From Microbacteriaceae bacterium (GTDB taxonomy: Bacteria > Actinomycetota > Actinomycetes > Actinomycetales > Microbacteriaceae), in contig JAODMH010000098.1 of NCBI GenBank assembly GCA_025465035.1, positions 1 to 36,632 on the forward strand: DNA of 36,632 nt. Direction: 5' to 3'. How positions within the stretch are numbered: position 1 is the stretch's first letter; each line of letters begins with the position of its first letter. The position numbers and the translations under genes are program-made. Of the stretch, positions 1 to 7,532 are shown piece after piece. Below the pieces are notes generated by a model, which made no database searches, was not told where the DNA came from, and saw nothing but the letters and a program-made list of their open reading frames with translations.

Positions 1-1976
1 GCCCGGCCGGCGGCGGCGGTCGTGGTCGTGGACCTGGCGGTGGCACCGCTGGTGCCTTCGGTCGCGGCGGCGGTAAAAGCAAGGCTCGCAAGTCCAAGAG
101 GACGAAGAGAGCAGAATTCGAACTGCGCGAAGCCCCGTCGCTCGGTGGCGTCAGCGTTCCCCGCGGCGACGGCAAGTCGGTCATCCGTCTCCGTCGCGGT
201 GCGTCCATCACGGACTTCGCGGACAAGATCGACACCAGTCCCGGAAACCTCGTGACGGTGCTGTTCCACCTGGGACAGATGGCCACGGCGACCGAGTCCC
301 TCGACGAGGCAACGTTCGACATCCTCGGTGACGAGCTCGGCTTCAAGATCGAGATGGTCTCGCCTGAGGATGAGGACCGCGAACTGCTCGCCGGCTTCGA
401 TCTCGACCTCGATCAGGAACTCGAAGACGAAACGGACGAGGACCTCGTCGCCAGGCCCCCCGTCGTGACCGTCATGGGCCACGTCGACCACGGCAAGACG
501 CGTCTTCTCGACGCGATCCGCAATGCGAACGTCGTCGCCGGTGAGGCGGGTGGGATCACCCAGCACATCGGTGCCTACCAGGTCGTCACGGAGCATGAGG
601 GCCAGGAACGCGCCATCACCTTCATCGACACACCGGGCCACGAGGCGTTCACCGCCATGCGTGCCCGTGGTGCTCAGGTGACCGACATCGCGATCCTCGT
701 GGTCGCGGCGGATGACGGGATCATGCCGCAGACCATCGAGGCTCTGAACCACGCACAGGCGGCGAATGTGCCGATCGTGGTCGCGGTCAACAAGATCGAT
801 AAGGAGGGGGCCAACCCCGCCAAGGTGCGCCAGCAGCTCACCGAGTTCGGTCTCGTCGCCGAAGAATACGGTGGGGACACCATGTTCATCGACGTGTCTG
901 CGCTCAACAAGATCGGCATCCCCGAGCTTCTGGACGCGGTGCTGCTCACTGCGGATGCCGGGCTCGACATGCGCGCGAACCCCAACAAGGATGCGCGCGG
1001 CGTTGCCATCGAGGCCAAGCTCGACAAGGGGCGCGGCGCCGTTGCGACAGTGCTCATCCAGTCGGGAACCCTCGAGGTCGGAGACGCGATCGTCGCGGGT
1101 ACGGCATACGGACGGGTCCGTGCGATGTTCGACGAGAACGGTGGCGCCGTGCAGTTCGCGACGCCTGCTCGTCCGGTATCGGTGCTCGGACTCACCTCCG
1201 TTCCCCGTGCGGGCGACACCTTCCTGGTCACCGACGACGACCGCACCGCCCGTCAGATCGCCGAAAAGCGTGAAGCCGCGGAGCGTAACGCCCTGCTCGC
1301 CCGCAGCCGCAAGCGGATCAGTCTCGAGGACTTCACCAAGGCCCTCGAAGACGGCAAGGTCGAGTCGCTCAACCTCATCATCAAGGGTGACGTTTCCGGT
1401 GCCGTCGAGGCGCTCGAGGAATCGTTGCTCAAGATCGAGGTCGACGACAGCGTTCAGCTGCGCATCATCCACCGCGGTGTCGGTGCGATCACGGAGAGCG
1501 ACGTCAACCTCGCGACCATCGACAACGCGATCATCATCGGGTTCAACGTGCGTCCGGACACCAAGGCTCGCGAGCGCTCCGCTCGCGAGGGCGTCGACGT
1601 GCGTTTCTACTCGGTGATCTATGCGGCCCTCGAGGATGTCGAAAACGCGCTCAAGGGAATGCTCAAGCCAGAGTTCGAAGAGGTCCAGTCCGGTGTCGCC
1701 GAGGTCCGCGAGATCTTCCGTTCCTCCAAGATCGGAAACATCGCGGGTGTCATCGTGCGAAGCGGAACGATCACGAGAAACGCCAAGGCGCGGGTCATCC
1801 GCGACGGCGTCGTGGTCGGCGACAACCTCGCGATCGAGTCGCTGCGCCGGTTCAAGGATGACGTCACAGAGGTTCGCACGGACTTCGAGGCAGGCATCGG
1901 ACTCGGTAAGTTCAACGACATCCAGGTCGGCGACGAGATCGAGACGATCGAACTGAAAGAGAAGCCGCGGGTCTAA
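1..1976 (+). CDS. infB: Translation initiation factor IF-2 (3' part)
   Basis: IF-2 is the GTPase that places fMet-tRNA on the 30S subunit and promotes 50S joining. The reading frame is open from base 3, so the gene enters from the left. The ORF-track start at 252 is an internal GTG. The visible part begins with a Gly-rich tail ([14 protein letters not shown]), then the IF2-N segment ([20 protein letters not shown]). The G domain follows, with G1 GHVDHGKT, G2 GGITQHIG, G3 DTPGHEAF and G4 NKID. Domains II, III and the fMet-tRNA-binding C-terminal domain come next, ending ELKEKPRV. The Gly/Arg-rich N-terminal extension is typical of actinobacterial IF-2. It is followed by a hairpin and then rbfA, the usual gene order. 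Identification is certain; only the missing 5' end is unknown. Confidence 0.98.
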   Translation, partial: PAGGGGRGRGPGGGTAGAFGRGGGKSKARKSKRTKRAEFELREAPSLGGVSVPRGDGKSVIRLRRGASITDFADKIDTSPGNLVTVLFHLGQMATATESLDEATFDILGDELGFKIEMVSPEDEDRELLAGFDLDLDQELEDETDEDLVARPPVVTVMGHVDHGKTRLLDAIRNANVVAGEAGGITQHIGAYQVVTEHEGQERAITFIDTPGHEAFTAMRARGAQVTDIAILVVAADDGIMPQTIEALNHAQAANVPIVVAVNKIDKEGANPAKVRQQLTEFGLVAEEYGGDTMFIDVSALNKIGIPELLDAVLLTADAGLDMRANPNKDARGVAIEAKLDKGRGAVATVLIQSGTLEVGDAIVAGTAYGRVRAMFDENGGAVQFATPARPVSVLGLTSVPRAGDTFLVTDDDRTARQIAEKREAAERNALLARSRKRISLEDFTKALEDGKVESLNLIIKGDVSGAVEALEESLLKIEVDDSVQLRIIHRGVGAITESDVNLATIDNAIIIGFNVRPDTKARERSAREGVDVRFYSVIYAALEDVENALKGMLKPEFEEVQSGVAEVREIFRSSKIGNIAGVIVRSGTITRNAKARVIRDGVVVGDNLAIESLRRFKDDVTEVRTDFEAGIGLGKFNDIQVGDEIETIELKEKPRV

Positions 1977-1987
1977 CTCAGGCACCC

Positions 1988-2026
1988 GGTGAGCGAGCCT
2001 GTTGAGAATCGGCAGGCTCGCTCACC
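1988..2026 (+). terminator. Perfect 14-bp hairpin between infB and rbfA
   Basis: GGTGAGCGAGCCTG (1988-2001) and its exact reverse complement (2013-2026) flank an 11-nt loop. There is no T-tract after the stem, so it is not a classical intrinsic terminator. It could be an attenuator, a processing or stability hairpin, or a terminator of the T-less kind often predicted in actinobacteria. The rbfA Shine-Dalgarno lies 8 nt after the stem. Confidence 0.6.
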
Positions 2027-2046
2027 GCAGCTCAAAGGAGAACAAC

Positions 2047-2481
2047 ATGGCTGATCCGGCACGCGCCGCCAAGATGGCGGACCGCATCAAGGTGATCGTG
2101 GCCAAGACGCTGGAGCGCGGACTCAAAGACCCGCGCTTGGGGTTCGTGACGATAACGGACGTCAAGGTGACAGGCGACCTGCAGCACGCCTCGATCTTCT
2201 ACACGGTGTACGGCACCGACGAGGAGCGGGCAGACTCGGCCGCGGCACTCAAATCCGCCACTGGGATGCTGCGCAGTGAGGTCGGCAAGAACATCACCGC
2301 CCGCCTCACGCCGTCGCTCGAGTTCATCGCTGACGCGATCCCCGAGAACGCGAAGCACATCGAGGCGCTGCTCGCCGAGGCCCACACTCGCGACGCCGAA
2401 ACCGAGACGCTCAAGAGGTCGGCGCAGTATGCCGGCGACGAGGATCCCTACGTCAAGCCGCGGGTCATCGACGAGGACTGA
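2047..2481 (+). CDS. rbfA: 30S ribosome-binding factor A
   Basis: RbfA is a small KH-fold protein that binds the 30S precursor near the 5' end of 16S rRNA and is needed for late maturation and cold growth. The 144-residue product starts MADPARAAKMADRIKVIVAK and contains the family segments LKDPRLGFVTITDVKVTGDLQHA and a C-terminal ALLAEAHTRDAETE helix. The ORF track begins at 2002, inside the hairpin. I chose ATG 2047 because AAAGGAG lies 6 nt upstream and homologues start there. It follows infB, as in most bacteria. Downstream, truB is displaced by about 7 kb of other genes. Confidence 0.96.
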   Translation: MADPARAAKMADRIKVIVAKTLERGLKDPRLGFVTITDVKVTGDLQHASIFYTVYGTDEERADSAAALKSATGMLRSEVGKNITARLTPSLEFIADAIPENAKHIEALLAEAHTRDAETETLKRSAQYAGDEDPYVKPRVIDED

Positions 2482-2483
2482 CT

Positions 2484-2501
2484 CCGCTCATACACGAGCG
2501 G
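2484..2501. terminator. Small hairpin at the rbfA / NmrA-like convergent end
   Basis: CCGCTC, a 6-nt loop and GAGCGG form a 6-bp stem that fills the 20-bp gap between two convergent stop codons. It could serve both strands as a weak terminator. There is no T-run. Confidence 0.35.
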
Positions 2502-3224
2502 TCATGCCTGCGCCGGAGCTTTCTGCTGGTCCGGCTTGCTGCCCGCCTCTTTCAGGAAGAACTGGAGGAGGCTGGGCTGCGCCGAGACCGTCGCGACGGC
2601 CATCACCTTACGCACGTAGTCGGGGCTCTCGACCTGGGCGAGCATCGAGCTCGCCAGATCCGCCCGCGAGGTGAACTTGCCCGCGACGTACCGTTCGGCC
2701 GTTTGGTAGTCGGTGACTCCAGGCGTGTCGAAGAGACCGGACGGGCGGATGATGGTCCAGTCGAGATGGCTGTCTCTCACGATCGCTTCCATTCGGGTCA
2801 TGTCGGCGTAGAGGGTCTTGCCCAGTACCCCGACCACGAATGGCTGAAGCACCTTCTCGAAGAAGAATCCACCGTGCGGCCCCGCGCCGGGGTCGACGGC
2901 GCTCGAGGTGACGCAGATGAGGCGTCGGGTTCCGCTGCGCTCCATGGCCCGGATGATGTTGGTCATGCCTTCCGAGTACACAGTGATCGGTTCCTTGCCG
3001 AAGGGAACGCCGAGGCTCGAGAGAACGGCGTCCTGGCCTTCGACCGCCCGGTCGACGGACACCTGGTCGTACACGTCGCCCGCGAGGACGGTGAGCCGGT
3101 CGCCGTGGGTCGGGAAATCTTCCGGGTGGCGGGTCACCGCGGTGACCGTGTGCCCGGCAGCGAGCGCCTGGTCGGTGACCAGTCGACCGGTCGGACCGTT
3201 CGCTCCGAATACTGCAATCCTCAT
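2502..3224 (-). CDS. NmrA/SDR-type NAD(P)-binding oxidoreductase
   Basis: This 240-residue protein is an atypical short-chain dehydrogenase of the NmrA / NAD(P)H-binding type. The N-terminus MRIAVFGANGPTGRLVTDQA holds the Rossmann glycine motif GxxGxxG, followed by an Arg-containing strand end (AVTRHPEDF) that suggests NADP preference. Later segments AVLSSLGVPFG, RLICVTSSAVDPGAG and DLDWTIIRPSGLFD-like (HLDWTIIRPSGLFD) match the family. Members act as flavin or quinone reductases, or as redox sensors. The substrate cannot be told here. GGAGGGAG lies just before the ATG. It is transcribed divergently from a MarR regulator with a 60-bp shared promoter region, so MarR control of this gene is the simplest inference. 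Confidence 0.85.
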   Translation of the reverse strand: MRIAVFGANGPTGRLVTDQALAAGHTVTAVTRHPEDFPTHGDRLTVLAGDVYDQVSVDRAVEGQDAVLSSLGVPFGKEPITVYSEGMTNIIRAMERSGTRRLICVTSSAVDPGAGPHGGFFFEKVLQPFVVGVLGKTLYADMTRMEAIVRDSHLDWTIIRPSGLFDTPGVTDYQTAERYVAGKFTSRADLASSMLAQVESPDYVRKVMAVATVSAQPSLLQFFLKEAGSKPDQQKAPAQA

Positions 3225-3261
3225 TGTGGTGCTCCCTCCGGTACGCTGTGTTCAGCAGACC

Positions 3262-3281
3262 ATACAATATAGAAACCGTAT
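3262..3281. promoter_or_regulatory. Candidate MarR operator / -10 region
   Basis: An AT-rich patch in the 60-bp divergent gap contains TACAAT (3263-3268), a good -10 for the MarR gene. An imperfect dyad with ATAC/GTAT ends about 20 bp apart spans the patch. MarR proteins usually bind such sites and repress both divergent genes. The dyad is weak, so this is a suggestion only. Confidence 0.3.
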
Positions 3282-3284
3282 CAT

Positions 3285-3761
3285 ATGAAATCCGAAACAA
3301 ATACGTCCAAGGACCCACGACGAACAGTCGCCGAGCTGAAGGCGGCCATGCGCGATCTGCGCGTGCAGCTCTCCTTGCTCAATCACCACGTCGGTTCGCA
3401 GGCGGATCTCAAGGATGCCGACCTCGACTGCCTCGACCTCATCTCGATTTATGCGCCGATCAGTCCCAGCGCACTCGCCAAACGGGCTGGTCTTCACCCC
3501 GCGACCATGACCGGCATCCTCGACAGGCTGGAGAGAGGTGGCTGGGTCGCTCGTGAACGCGACGCGAAGGACAGGCGTGCCATCGTCATTCGGATGCTTC
3601 CGGAACGCAACCGGGAGATGTATCGCCTCTACGCCGGCATGGACTCGCTCATGGACGAGATCTGTGACGGCTACGACAACGACCAGCTCGAGCTGATCAC
3701 CGGGTTCTTCCGCCGGGCCACCGGCGCCGGACAGCTCGCCACGGAACAGTTCGAGGTCTAG
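3285..3761 (+). CDS. MarR-family transcriptional regulator
   Basis: This 158-residue winged-helix regulator has helical dimerisation ends. The core reads CLDLISIYAPISPSALAKRAGLHPATMTGILDRLERGGWVARERDAKDRRAIVIRML. It contains the recognition helix (HPATMTGILDRLE) and the MarR wing signature with D-x-R-D and RR (ERDAKDRRA). Start ATG 3285 lies about 17 nt after a TACAAT -10-like box, leaving a very short leader. It is divergent from the NmrA-like oxidoreductase and probably represses that gene and itself. The inducer is not deducible. The 3' end is convergent with the fpg-like gene 24 bp away. Confidence 0.9.
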   Translation: MKSETNTSKDPRRTVAELKAAMRDLRVQLSLLNHHVGSQADLKDADLDCLDLISIYAPISPSALAKRAGLHPATMTGILDRLERGGWVARERDAKDRRAIVIRMLPERNREMYRLYAGMDSLMDEICDGYDNDQLELITGFFRRATGAGQLATEQFEV

Positions 3762-3785
3762 GCGACTTCCGCGCGAGCAGGCAGG

Positions 3786-4646
3786 CTACTTGAGCAGGCG
3801 TGACAGTACCCGATCGGCGAGCGGCTTGCCCGCGGTCTGGCAGGTCGGGCAGTACTGCAGAGTCGAATCGGCGAAGATGACCTGGCGTACGGTGTCACCG
3901 CAGACCGGGCACGCCTCGCCGGTGCGTCCGTGCACCTGAAGGTTGGACTTCTTCTCCTTCTTGAGCTCGGATGCCGCGAGACCGTCAGCGCGCGCGATGG
4001 CGGCTCTCAGCGTCCCCTGCATGGCGTCGTAGAGCCGCGCGATCTCCGGAGGCGCCATCGATGCAGGCTTGAACGGCGACATCTTCGCCGCGTGAAGGAT
4101 CTCGTCGGAGTAGGCGTTGCCGATGCCAGCGATGATCGACTGGTTGCGCAGCACTCCCTTGATCTGGGATCGTCCGGCGGTGCTCAGAATGTCCGCGAAG
4201 CGCTGTTCGGTGAACGCCTGGCTGAGTGGATCCGGGCCGAGGCGCGCGATACCCGGCACATCCGACGGGTTGGCGACGACATAGATCGCGAGACTCTTCT
4301 TGGTGCCGGCCTCGGTCAGATCCAGACCAGAACCGCCCTCGAGCACGAGCCGGGCCGCGAGCGGCCCCTTACCCGGGCGGCCGGATTGCATGGGTGCCCC
4401 CTCCCGCCAGCGGATCCATCCTGCTCGCGCCAGATGCATCACGAGATGCAGCTCGCCCACAGTGATGTCGAGGAACTTGCCGTGCCGGGACACGCCTTCG
4501 ATGAACTGGCCGGCGAGGGCCGAAACAGGCGGGTCGAAGGTCTTGAGCGCGGCGAAGGACACGACGTCGAGCCGCTCGACCCTGCTCCCGTTGAGACGCG
4601 TGCCCAGGTCGATCACGAGGGCATGTACTTCGGGAAGTTCTGGCAC
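3786..4646 (-). CDS. Fpg/Nei-family DNA glycosylase
   Basis: This is a bifunctional base-excision enzyme (glycosylase plus AP lyase) of the formamidopyrimidine-DNA glycosylase fold, 286 residues. The ORF track starts upstream, but GTG 4646 gives MPELPEVHALV, exposing the catalytic N-terminal proline followed by Glu after Met removal. The conserved Lys loop is seen in SRHGKFLDI. The helix-two-turn-helix segment reads GVLRNQSIIAGIGNAYSDEILHAAKMSP. The C-terminal zinc finger is CPVCG...YCPTC. Whether it acts on 8-oxoG/FapyG (MutM-like) or oxidised pyrimidines (Nei-like) cannot be decided. Many actinobacteria carry this shorter paralogue beside a true MutM. MutY is encoded about 0.3 kb away on the same strand. 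Confidence 0.9.
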   Translation of the reverse strand: MPELPEVHALVIDLGTRLNGSRVERLDVVSFAALKTFDPPVSALAGQFIEGVSRHGKFLDITVGELHLVMHLARAGWIRWREGAPMQSGRPGKGPLAARLVLEGGSGLDLTEAGTKKSLAIYVVANPSDVPGIARLGPDPLSQAFTEQRFADILSTAGRSQIKGVLRNQSIIAGIGNAYSDEILHAAKMSPFKPASMAPPEIARLYDAMQGTLRAAIARADGLAASELKKEKKSNLQVHGRTGEACPVCGDTVRQVIFADSTLQYCPTCQTAGKPLADRVLSRLLK

Positions 4647-4693
4647 CGCTACAGTCTCCGCCAGGCCGCGATATCTGTCCATGGTGAATTGGT

Positions 4694-4699
4694 TATGCT
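4694..4699 (+). promoter_or_regulatory. -10 box, leaderless-type (TATGCT)
   Basis: TATGCT lies exactly 6 nt before the GTG start of the YciI-like gene. No Shine-Dalgarno is present, so transcription probably begins at or next to the start codon. Confidence 0.5.
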
Positions 4700-4705
4700 G
4701 ACGAC

Positions 4706-4987
4706 GTGCTCTACGTCACCTTCTACGCGAGCGAACTCACCCAGCTGCATCGCATCGGCGAGGTATATCCCAGACATCGCGCCTACGTCGACGAATTCGC
4801 CCTCGGTGGCCAGATCTGGATGATCGGCAACTTCGGCGATCCCGCAACCGAGGGTGCGATGTGCATTTTCCGTTCGCGCGAGGCGGCAGAACAGTTTCTC
4901 GCCGGAGACCCGTTCGTGCTCGAGGGATTGGTCGCGGCGTCGACGATCCGGGAGTGGGACCCGCTCGTCTACGAGGGCAGTTCGTAG
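4706..4987 (+). CDS. YciI-like small protein
   Basis: This 93-residue protein has the YciI/dimeric alpha-beta-barrel pattern. It has an N-terminal strand (MLYVTFYAS), a conserved His-containing helix (LHRIGEVYPRHRAYVDEF), GGQIWMIGNFGDP and a closing DPFVLEGLVAASTIREW. YciI proteins carry a His-Asp pair and are thought to be small enzymes, but no common reaction is established. GTG 4706 was chosen because a TATGCT box lies 6 nt upstream. It is divergent from the Fpg gene, and its last 19 bases overlap the 3' end of mutY on the other strand. Confidence 0.8.
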   Translation: MLYVTFYASELTQLHRIGEVYPRHRAYVDEFALGGQIWMIGNFGDPATEGAMCIFRSREAAEQFLAGDPFVLEGLVAASTIREWDPLVYEGSS

Positions 4988-5838
4988 CCGTCCACAGGAC
5001 TGCCGACGACGAGACCATCCCGCAGTAGGCCGGCCATGGCCCTCTCGAACTGGGCGTCATCCGCCCGGACCGACGCCATCTCGGCGACCGTGACCGGCAC
5101 GTCCGACGCTCGCAGTTCGGCGAGGATCAACCCTCGCACCTGCCGATCGGAGCCCTCGAACTTCTTCTGCACGGCCTTCCTCGCCCCGAGATACTCCGGA
5201 TAGCCGGCGGCACGCCAGGCGCACTGCTCGGCGATCGGACAGGCGTCGCAGCGCGGCGAACGGGCGGTGCAGACGACCGCGCCGAGTTCCATGATGCCGG
5301 CGTTCGTCATCCGCGCCTCGGCGGGATCCGTTGGCAGGATCGCCTCCATCGCGGCCAGGTCGCGCTTCGAGGAGGGCGGCCCGGGTTCGCCATGACCGTC
5401 GATGGCACGGGCGATGACCCGCCGCACGTTGGTGTCGACGACAGGATGCCGATGGCCGTACGCGAAGGCGGCGACGGCGCGCGCCGTGTAGTCGCCGATC
5501 CCCGGCAGGGCTAGCAAGTCGTCGACGTCATGCGGAACCACGCCGCCGTGCCGTTCGGTGATCGCGACAGCGGTGGCGTGCAGGTTCAGCGCGCGGCGCG
5601 GATAGCCGAGTCGTTCCCAGGCTCTCACCGCCTCACCGGAGGGCACGGCGGCGAGGTCGGCGGGTGTCGGCCAGCGGCCGAGCCACTCCTCGAGCCGAGG
5701 GATCACCCTGGCCACCGGCGTCTGCTGCAGCATGAATTCGCTCACCAGCGTGCCCCAGGCGGTGAAGCCGGTACGTCTCCAGGGCAGGTCGCGGCCGTTT
5801 GCCACGAACCAGTCGTTGACCGCGCGCGCGATGTTCAC
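4969..5838 (-). CDS. mutY: A/G-specific adenine glycosylase MutY
   Basis: MutY removes adenine mispaired with 8-oxoguanine. The 289-residue product carries the HhH-GPD fold, with catalytic Glu in SEFMLQQTPV, helix-hairpin-helix LLALPGIGDYTARAV and catalytic Asp in HPVVDTNVRRV. A [4Fe-4S] cluster loop CTARSPRCDACPIAEQC follows. It is about 60 residues shorter than the E. coli enzyme. The C-terminal 75 residues (VRGLILAELRASDVPVT...) look like a winged helix rather than the NUDIX-like 8-oxoG-sensing domain, as in other actinobacterial MutY proteins I recall. Start ATG 5838 fits the family N-terminus. Its 3' end overlaps the convergent YciI-like gene. Confidence 0.93.
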   Translation of the reverse strand: MNIARAVNDWFVANGRDLPWRRTGFTAWGTLVSEFMLQQTPVARVIPRLEEWLGRWPTPADLAAVPSGEAVRAWERLGYPRRALNLHATAVAITERHGGVVPHDVDDLLALPGIGDYTARAVAAFAYGHRHPVVDTNVRRVIARAIDGHGEPGPPSSKRDLAAMEAILPTDPAEARMTNAGIMELGAVVCTARSPRCDACPIAEQCAWRAAGYPEYLGARKAVQKKFEGSDRQVRGLILAELRASDVPVTVAEMASVRADDAQFERAMAGLLRDGLVVGSPVDGYELPS

Positions 5839-5879
5839 GAGACCACTCTAGGTATACGGATGGCCGCCAACTCGCGGCG

Positions 5880-5885
5880 TAGTCT
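5880..5885 (+). promoter_or_regulatory. -10 box, leaderless-type (TAGTCT)
   Basis: TAGTCT lies 6 nt before the ATG of the uridine-kinase-like gene. No Shine-Dalgarno is present. Confidence 0.5.
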
Positions 5886-5891
5886 GGGCAC

Positions 5892-6506
5892 ATGGCCAGA
5901 TGGGCACCCGAAAAGAACGACACCCTCGATGTACTCGCCGCCGAGATTGTGCACAACTACGGGGTGGGTCGGTCGATCGTGGCGGTGGACGGTACGTCGA
6001 CGGCTGGCACGGGGCCCTTTGCGGACGGCATCGCCCAGCAACTGCGCAAGGACGGACACAGGGTGTTCCGTGCGTCCATCGCCGACTTCCACAGACCGCG
6101 CACGGCCTGGGCGGGCCCTGACGGCTCACCTCGGACCTATTATGCAGACGCATTCGACTACTCGGTGTTTCGACGCATACTCATCGACCCGTTCCGTGCG
6201 TCCGGCAGCACGGGTTTCGTGCTCGCGGCATACGACTCCAGACGCGAGACGGCGATCCAGCCCAGGTGGATGAGTGCGGGGGCCGACGCCATCCTCATCG
6301 TCGACGGTGTCTTCCTCAACCGCCCCGAGCTCTCGGGATTCTGGAACTATTCGGTCTTCGTCGAGGTGCCGGTCGAGGAGTCGAGCGTCGAGACGAGCGC
6401 GGATGCCCTGTACGTCGCGGAGGTTCGTCCGCGTTCCACCGCCTCGGCCATCATCGACAACAGCGATGACGAGCATCCCAGAAGAGCGTTTGCCGATTCC
6501 TGCTAG
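5892..6506 (+). CDS. Degenerate uridine-kinase-like P-loop protein
   Basis: This 204-residue protein belongs to the uridine/pantothenate-kinase-like P-loop group common in Microbacteriaceae. Recognisable parts are MARWAPEKNDTLDVLAAEIV, VFRASIADFHRPR, YYADAFDYSVFRRILIDPFR, DAILIVDGVFLNRPEL and IIDNSDDEHPRRAFADSC. Two key parts are altered. The Walker A region reads DGTSTAGTGPFADG, where the expected Gly-Lys-Thr/Ser is GTG-Pro, so the ATP-binding lysine is missing. The Arg-rich lid segment after the FVEVP strand is shortened to a Ser/Glu stretch. The frame is intact, so this may be a pseudoenzyme or a gene starting to decay. It shares a 4-bp stop overlap (CTAG) with convergent panE. Confidence 0.75.
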   Translation: MARWAPEKNDTLDVLAAEIVHNYGVGRSIVAVDGTSTAGTGPFADGIAQQLRKDGHRVFRASIADFHRPRTAWAGPDGSPRTYYADAFDYSVFRRILIDPFRASGSTGFVLAAYDSRRETAIQPRWMSAGADAILIVDGVFLNRPELSGFWNYSVFVEVPVEESSVETSADALYVAEVRPRSTASAIIDNSDDEHPRRAFADSC

Positions 6507-7495
6507 CTCCTGACCGGAGCCTTCACCCGCGCGATGACATCGTCCGGCGTGATGAAGCCGTCATGTTCCACCTCGTGCACCATTGTCACCAGCAGTTCGT
6601 TCACGGGTGTCGGCACCCCGAGGACTCTGCCGTGATGCACCGTCGCGCCGTTGAGGAAGTCGATCTCGGTCGGCTGGCCGCGGCGGATGCTCTGCAGCGT
6701 CGATCCCGGATTGGGGCGTCTACCCATCCGAGCCGCCATGACCAGGGGCAGCAGCTGACCGATGGACGCCGGAAGTCGCAGGAGCATTCGCAGGATGCCG
6801 TTGGAGAGTCCCTGCACCTTCTCGAAGACAACCCCATTCGCGATGCCGACACGTACCGCTTCGCGCATGCTCTCGGTCATCAGGATGCGCAAGCGCCGAT
6901 CGGACACCACCTCCTGCACGCTCATCCCGGTGATCGCAGGCAGGGCGTTCACGTGGTTGACGATCAGTTTTGTCCACTGGGCGCCCTCGAAGTTGCCGGT
7001 GACGATCGTCGGCATGACCGCGCCCAAGATCTTCGAGGCGTAGACCGCCGGAAGTAGTTCGCCACCGAGGTAGGTCGACCCGCCGACCGTCACGGTGACC
7101 TGGCCGGGGGAGAGGAAGGATGCCGCGTAGAGCGCGAGGCCGCCGACGATGTCCGATCGAGGGGCTCCGCGATGCGCGCTCTGGATGCCCTCGAGCCCGT
7201 TCTGCATGACGACGACGGGGATGCCGACCAGAAAGGCCGCATTGGCCCTGAGCGCGGCTTCGGCATCCTGTGCCTTGGTCGCGACGATGACGAGATCCTG
7301 GCTTCTGGTCAGCAGATCACCGGCACTGACGTGTGCCAGATACTCGCCCCAGACGCCTGTCAATCGAATACCGTCGCGCGCGATCGCCGCGAGATGGTCA
7401 CCCCGAGCCGTTACCTGCACCTCGTGCCCGGCGCGGGCGAGGAGAGCCGCGATAGTGCCGCCGACCGCGCCGGCGCCGATAACCCCAACCCTCAT
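6503..7495 (-). CDS. 2-dehydropantoate 2-reductase (ketopantoate reductase family)
   Basis: The ApbA/PanE family reduces ketopantoate to pantoate with NADPH in pantothenate synthesis; other members act on related 2-oxo acids. The 330-residue product begins MRVGVIGAGAVGGTIAALLARAGHEV with the Rossmann glycines. The family's catalytic Lys region is QWTKLIVNHVNALPAITG. The C-terminal domain contains the conserved Glu in QPTEIDFLNG. The ORF track starts 46 codons earlier inside the MFS gene. ATG 7495 is supported by homology and by a TAGTAT box 7 nt upstream. It follows the DHA2 gene on the same strand after 37 bp. Paralogues are common in actinobacteria, so I give no gene symbol. Confidence 0.87.
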   Translation of the reverse strand: MRVGVIGAGAVGGTIAALLARAGHEVQVTARGDHLAAIARDGIRLTGVWGEYLAHVSAGDLLTRSQDLVIVATKAQDAEAALRANAAFLVGIPVVVMQNGLEGIQSAHRGAPRSDIVGGLALYAASFLSPGQVTVTVGGSTYLGGELLPAVYASKILGAVMPTIVTGNFEGAQWTKLIVNHVNALPAITGMSVQEVVSDRRLRILMTESMREAVRVGIANGVVFEKVQGLSNGILRMLLRLPASIGQLLPLVMAARMGRRPNPGSTLQSIRRGQPTEIDFLNGATVHHGRVLGVPTPVNELLVTMVHEVEHDGFITPDDVIARVKAPVRS

Positions 7496-7502
7496 GCTCG
7501 GA

Positions 7503-7508
7503 ATACTA
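7503..7508 (-). promoter_or_regulatory. -10 box, leaderless-type (TAGTAT)
   Basis: On the minus strand TAGTAT lies 7 nt before the ATG of the ketopantoate reductase gene. This suggests the gene has its own promoter apart from read-through from the MFS gene. Confidence 0.5.
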
Positions 7509-7532
7509 CTTGGCGGAGCGATCGGCCCCGCG

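Noticed and set aside
674-1246. Long minus-strand ORF inside infB (190 aa), and similar long antisense ORFs in deoC, both ALDH genes and SNF2
   Set aside because: They are composition shadows of high-GC coding DNA: Ser/Arg/Ala-rich, no family motif, no ribosome site or promoter, and the opposite frame is a certain gene.
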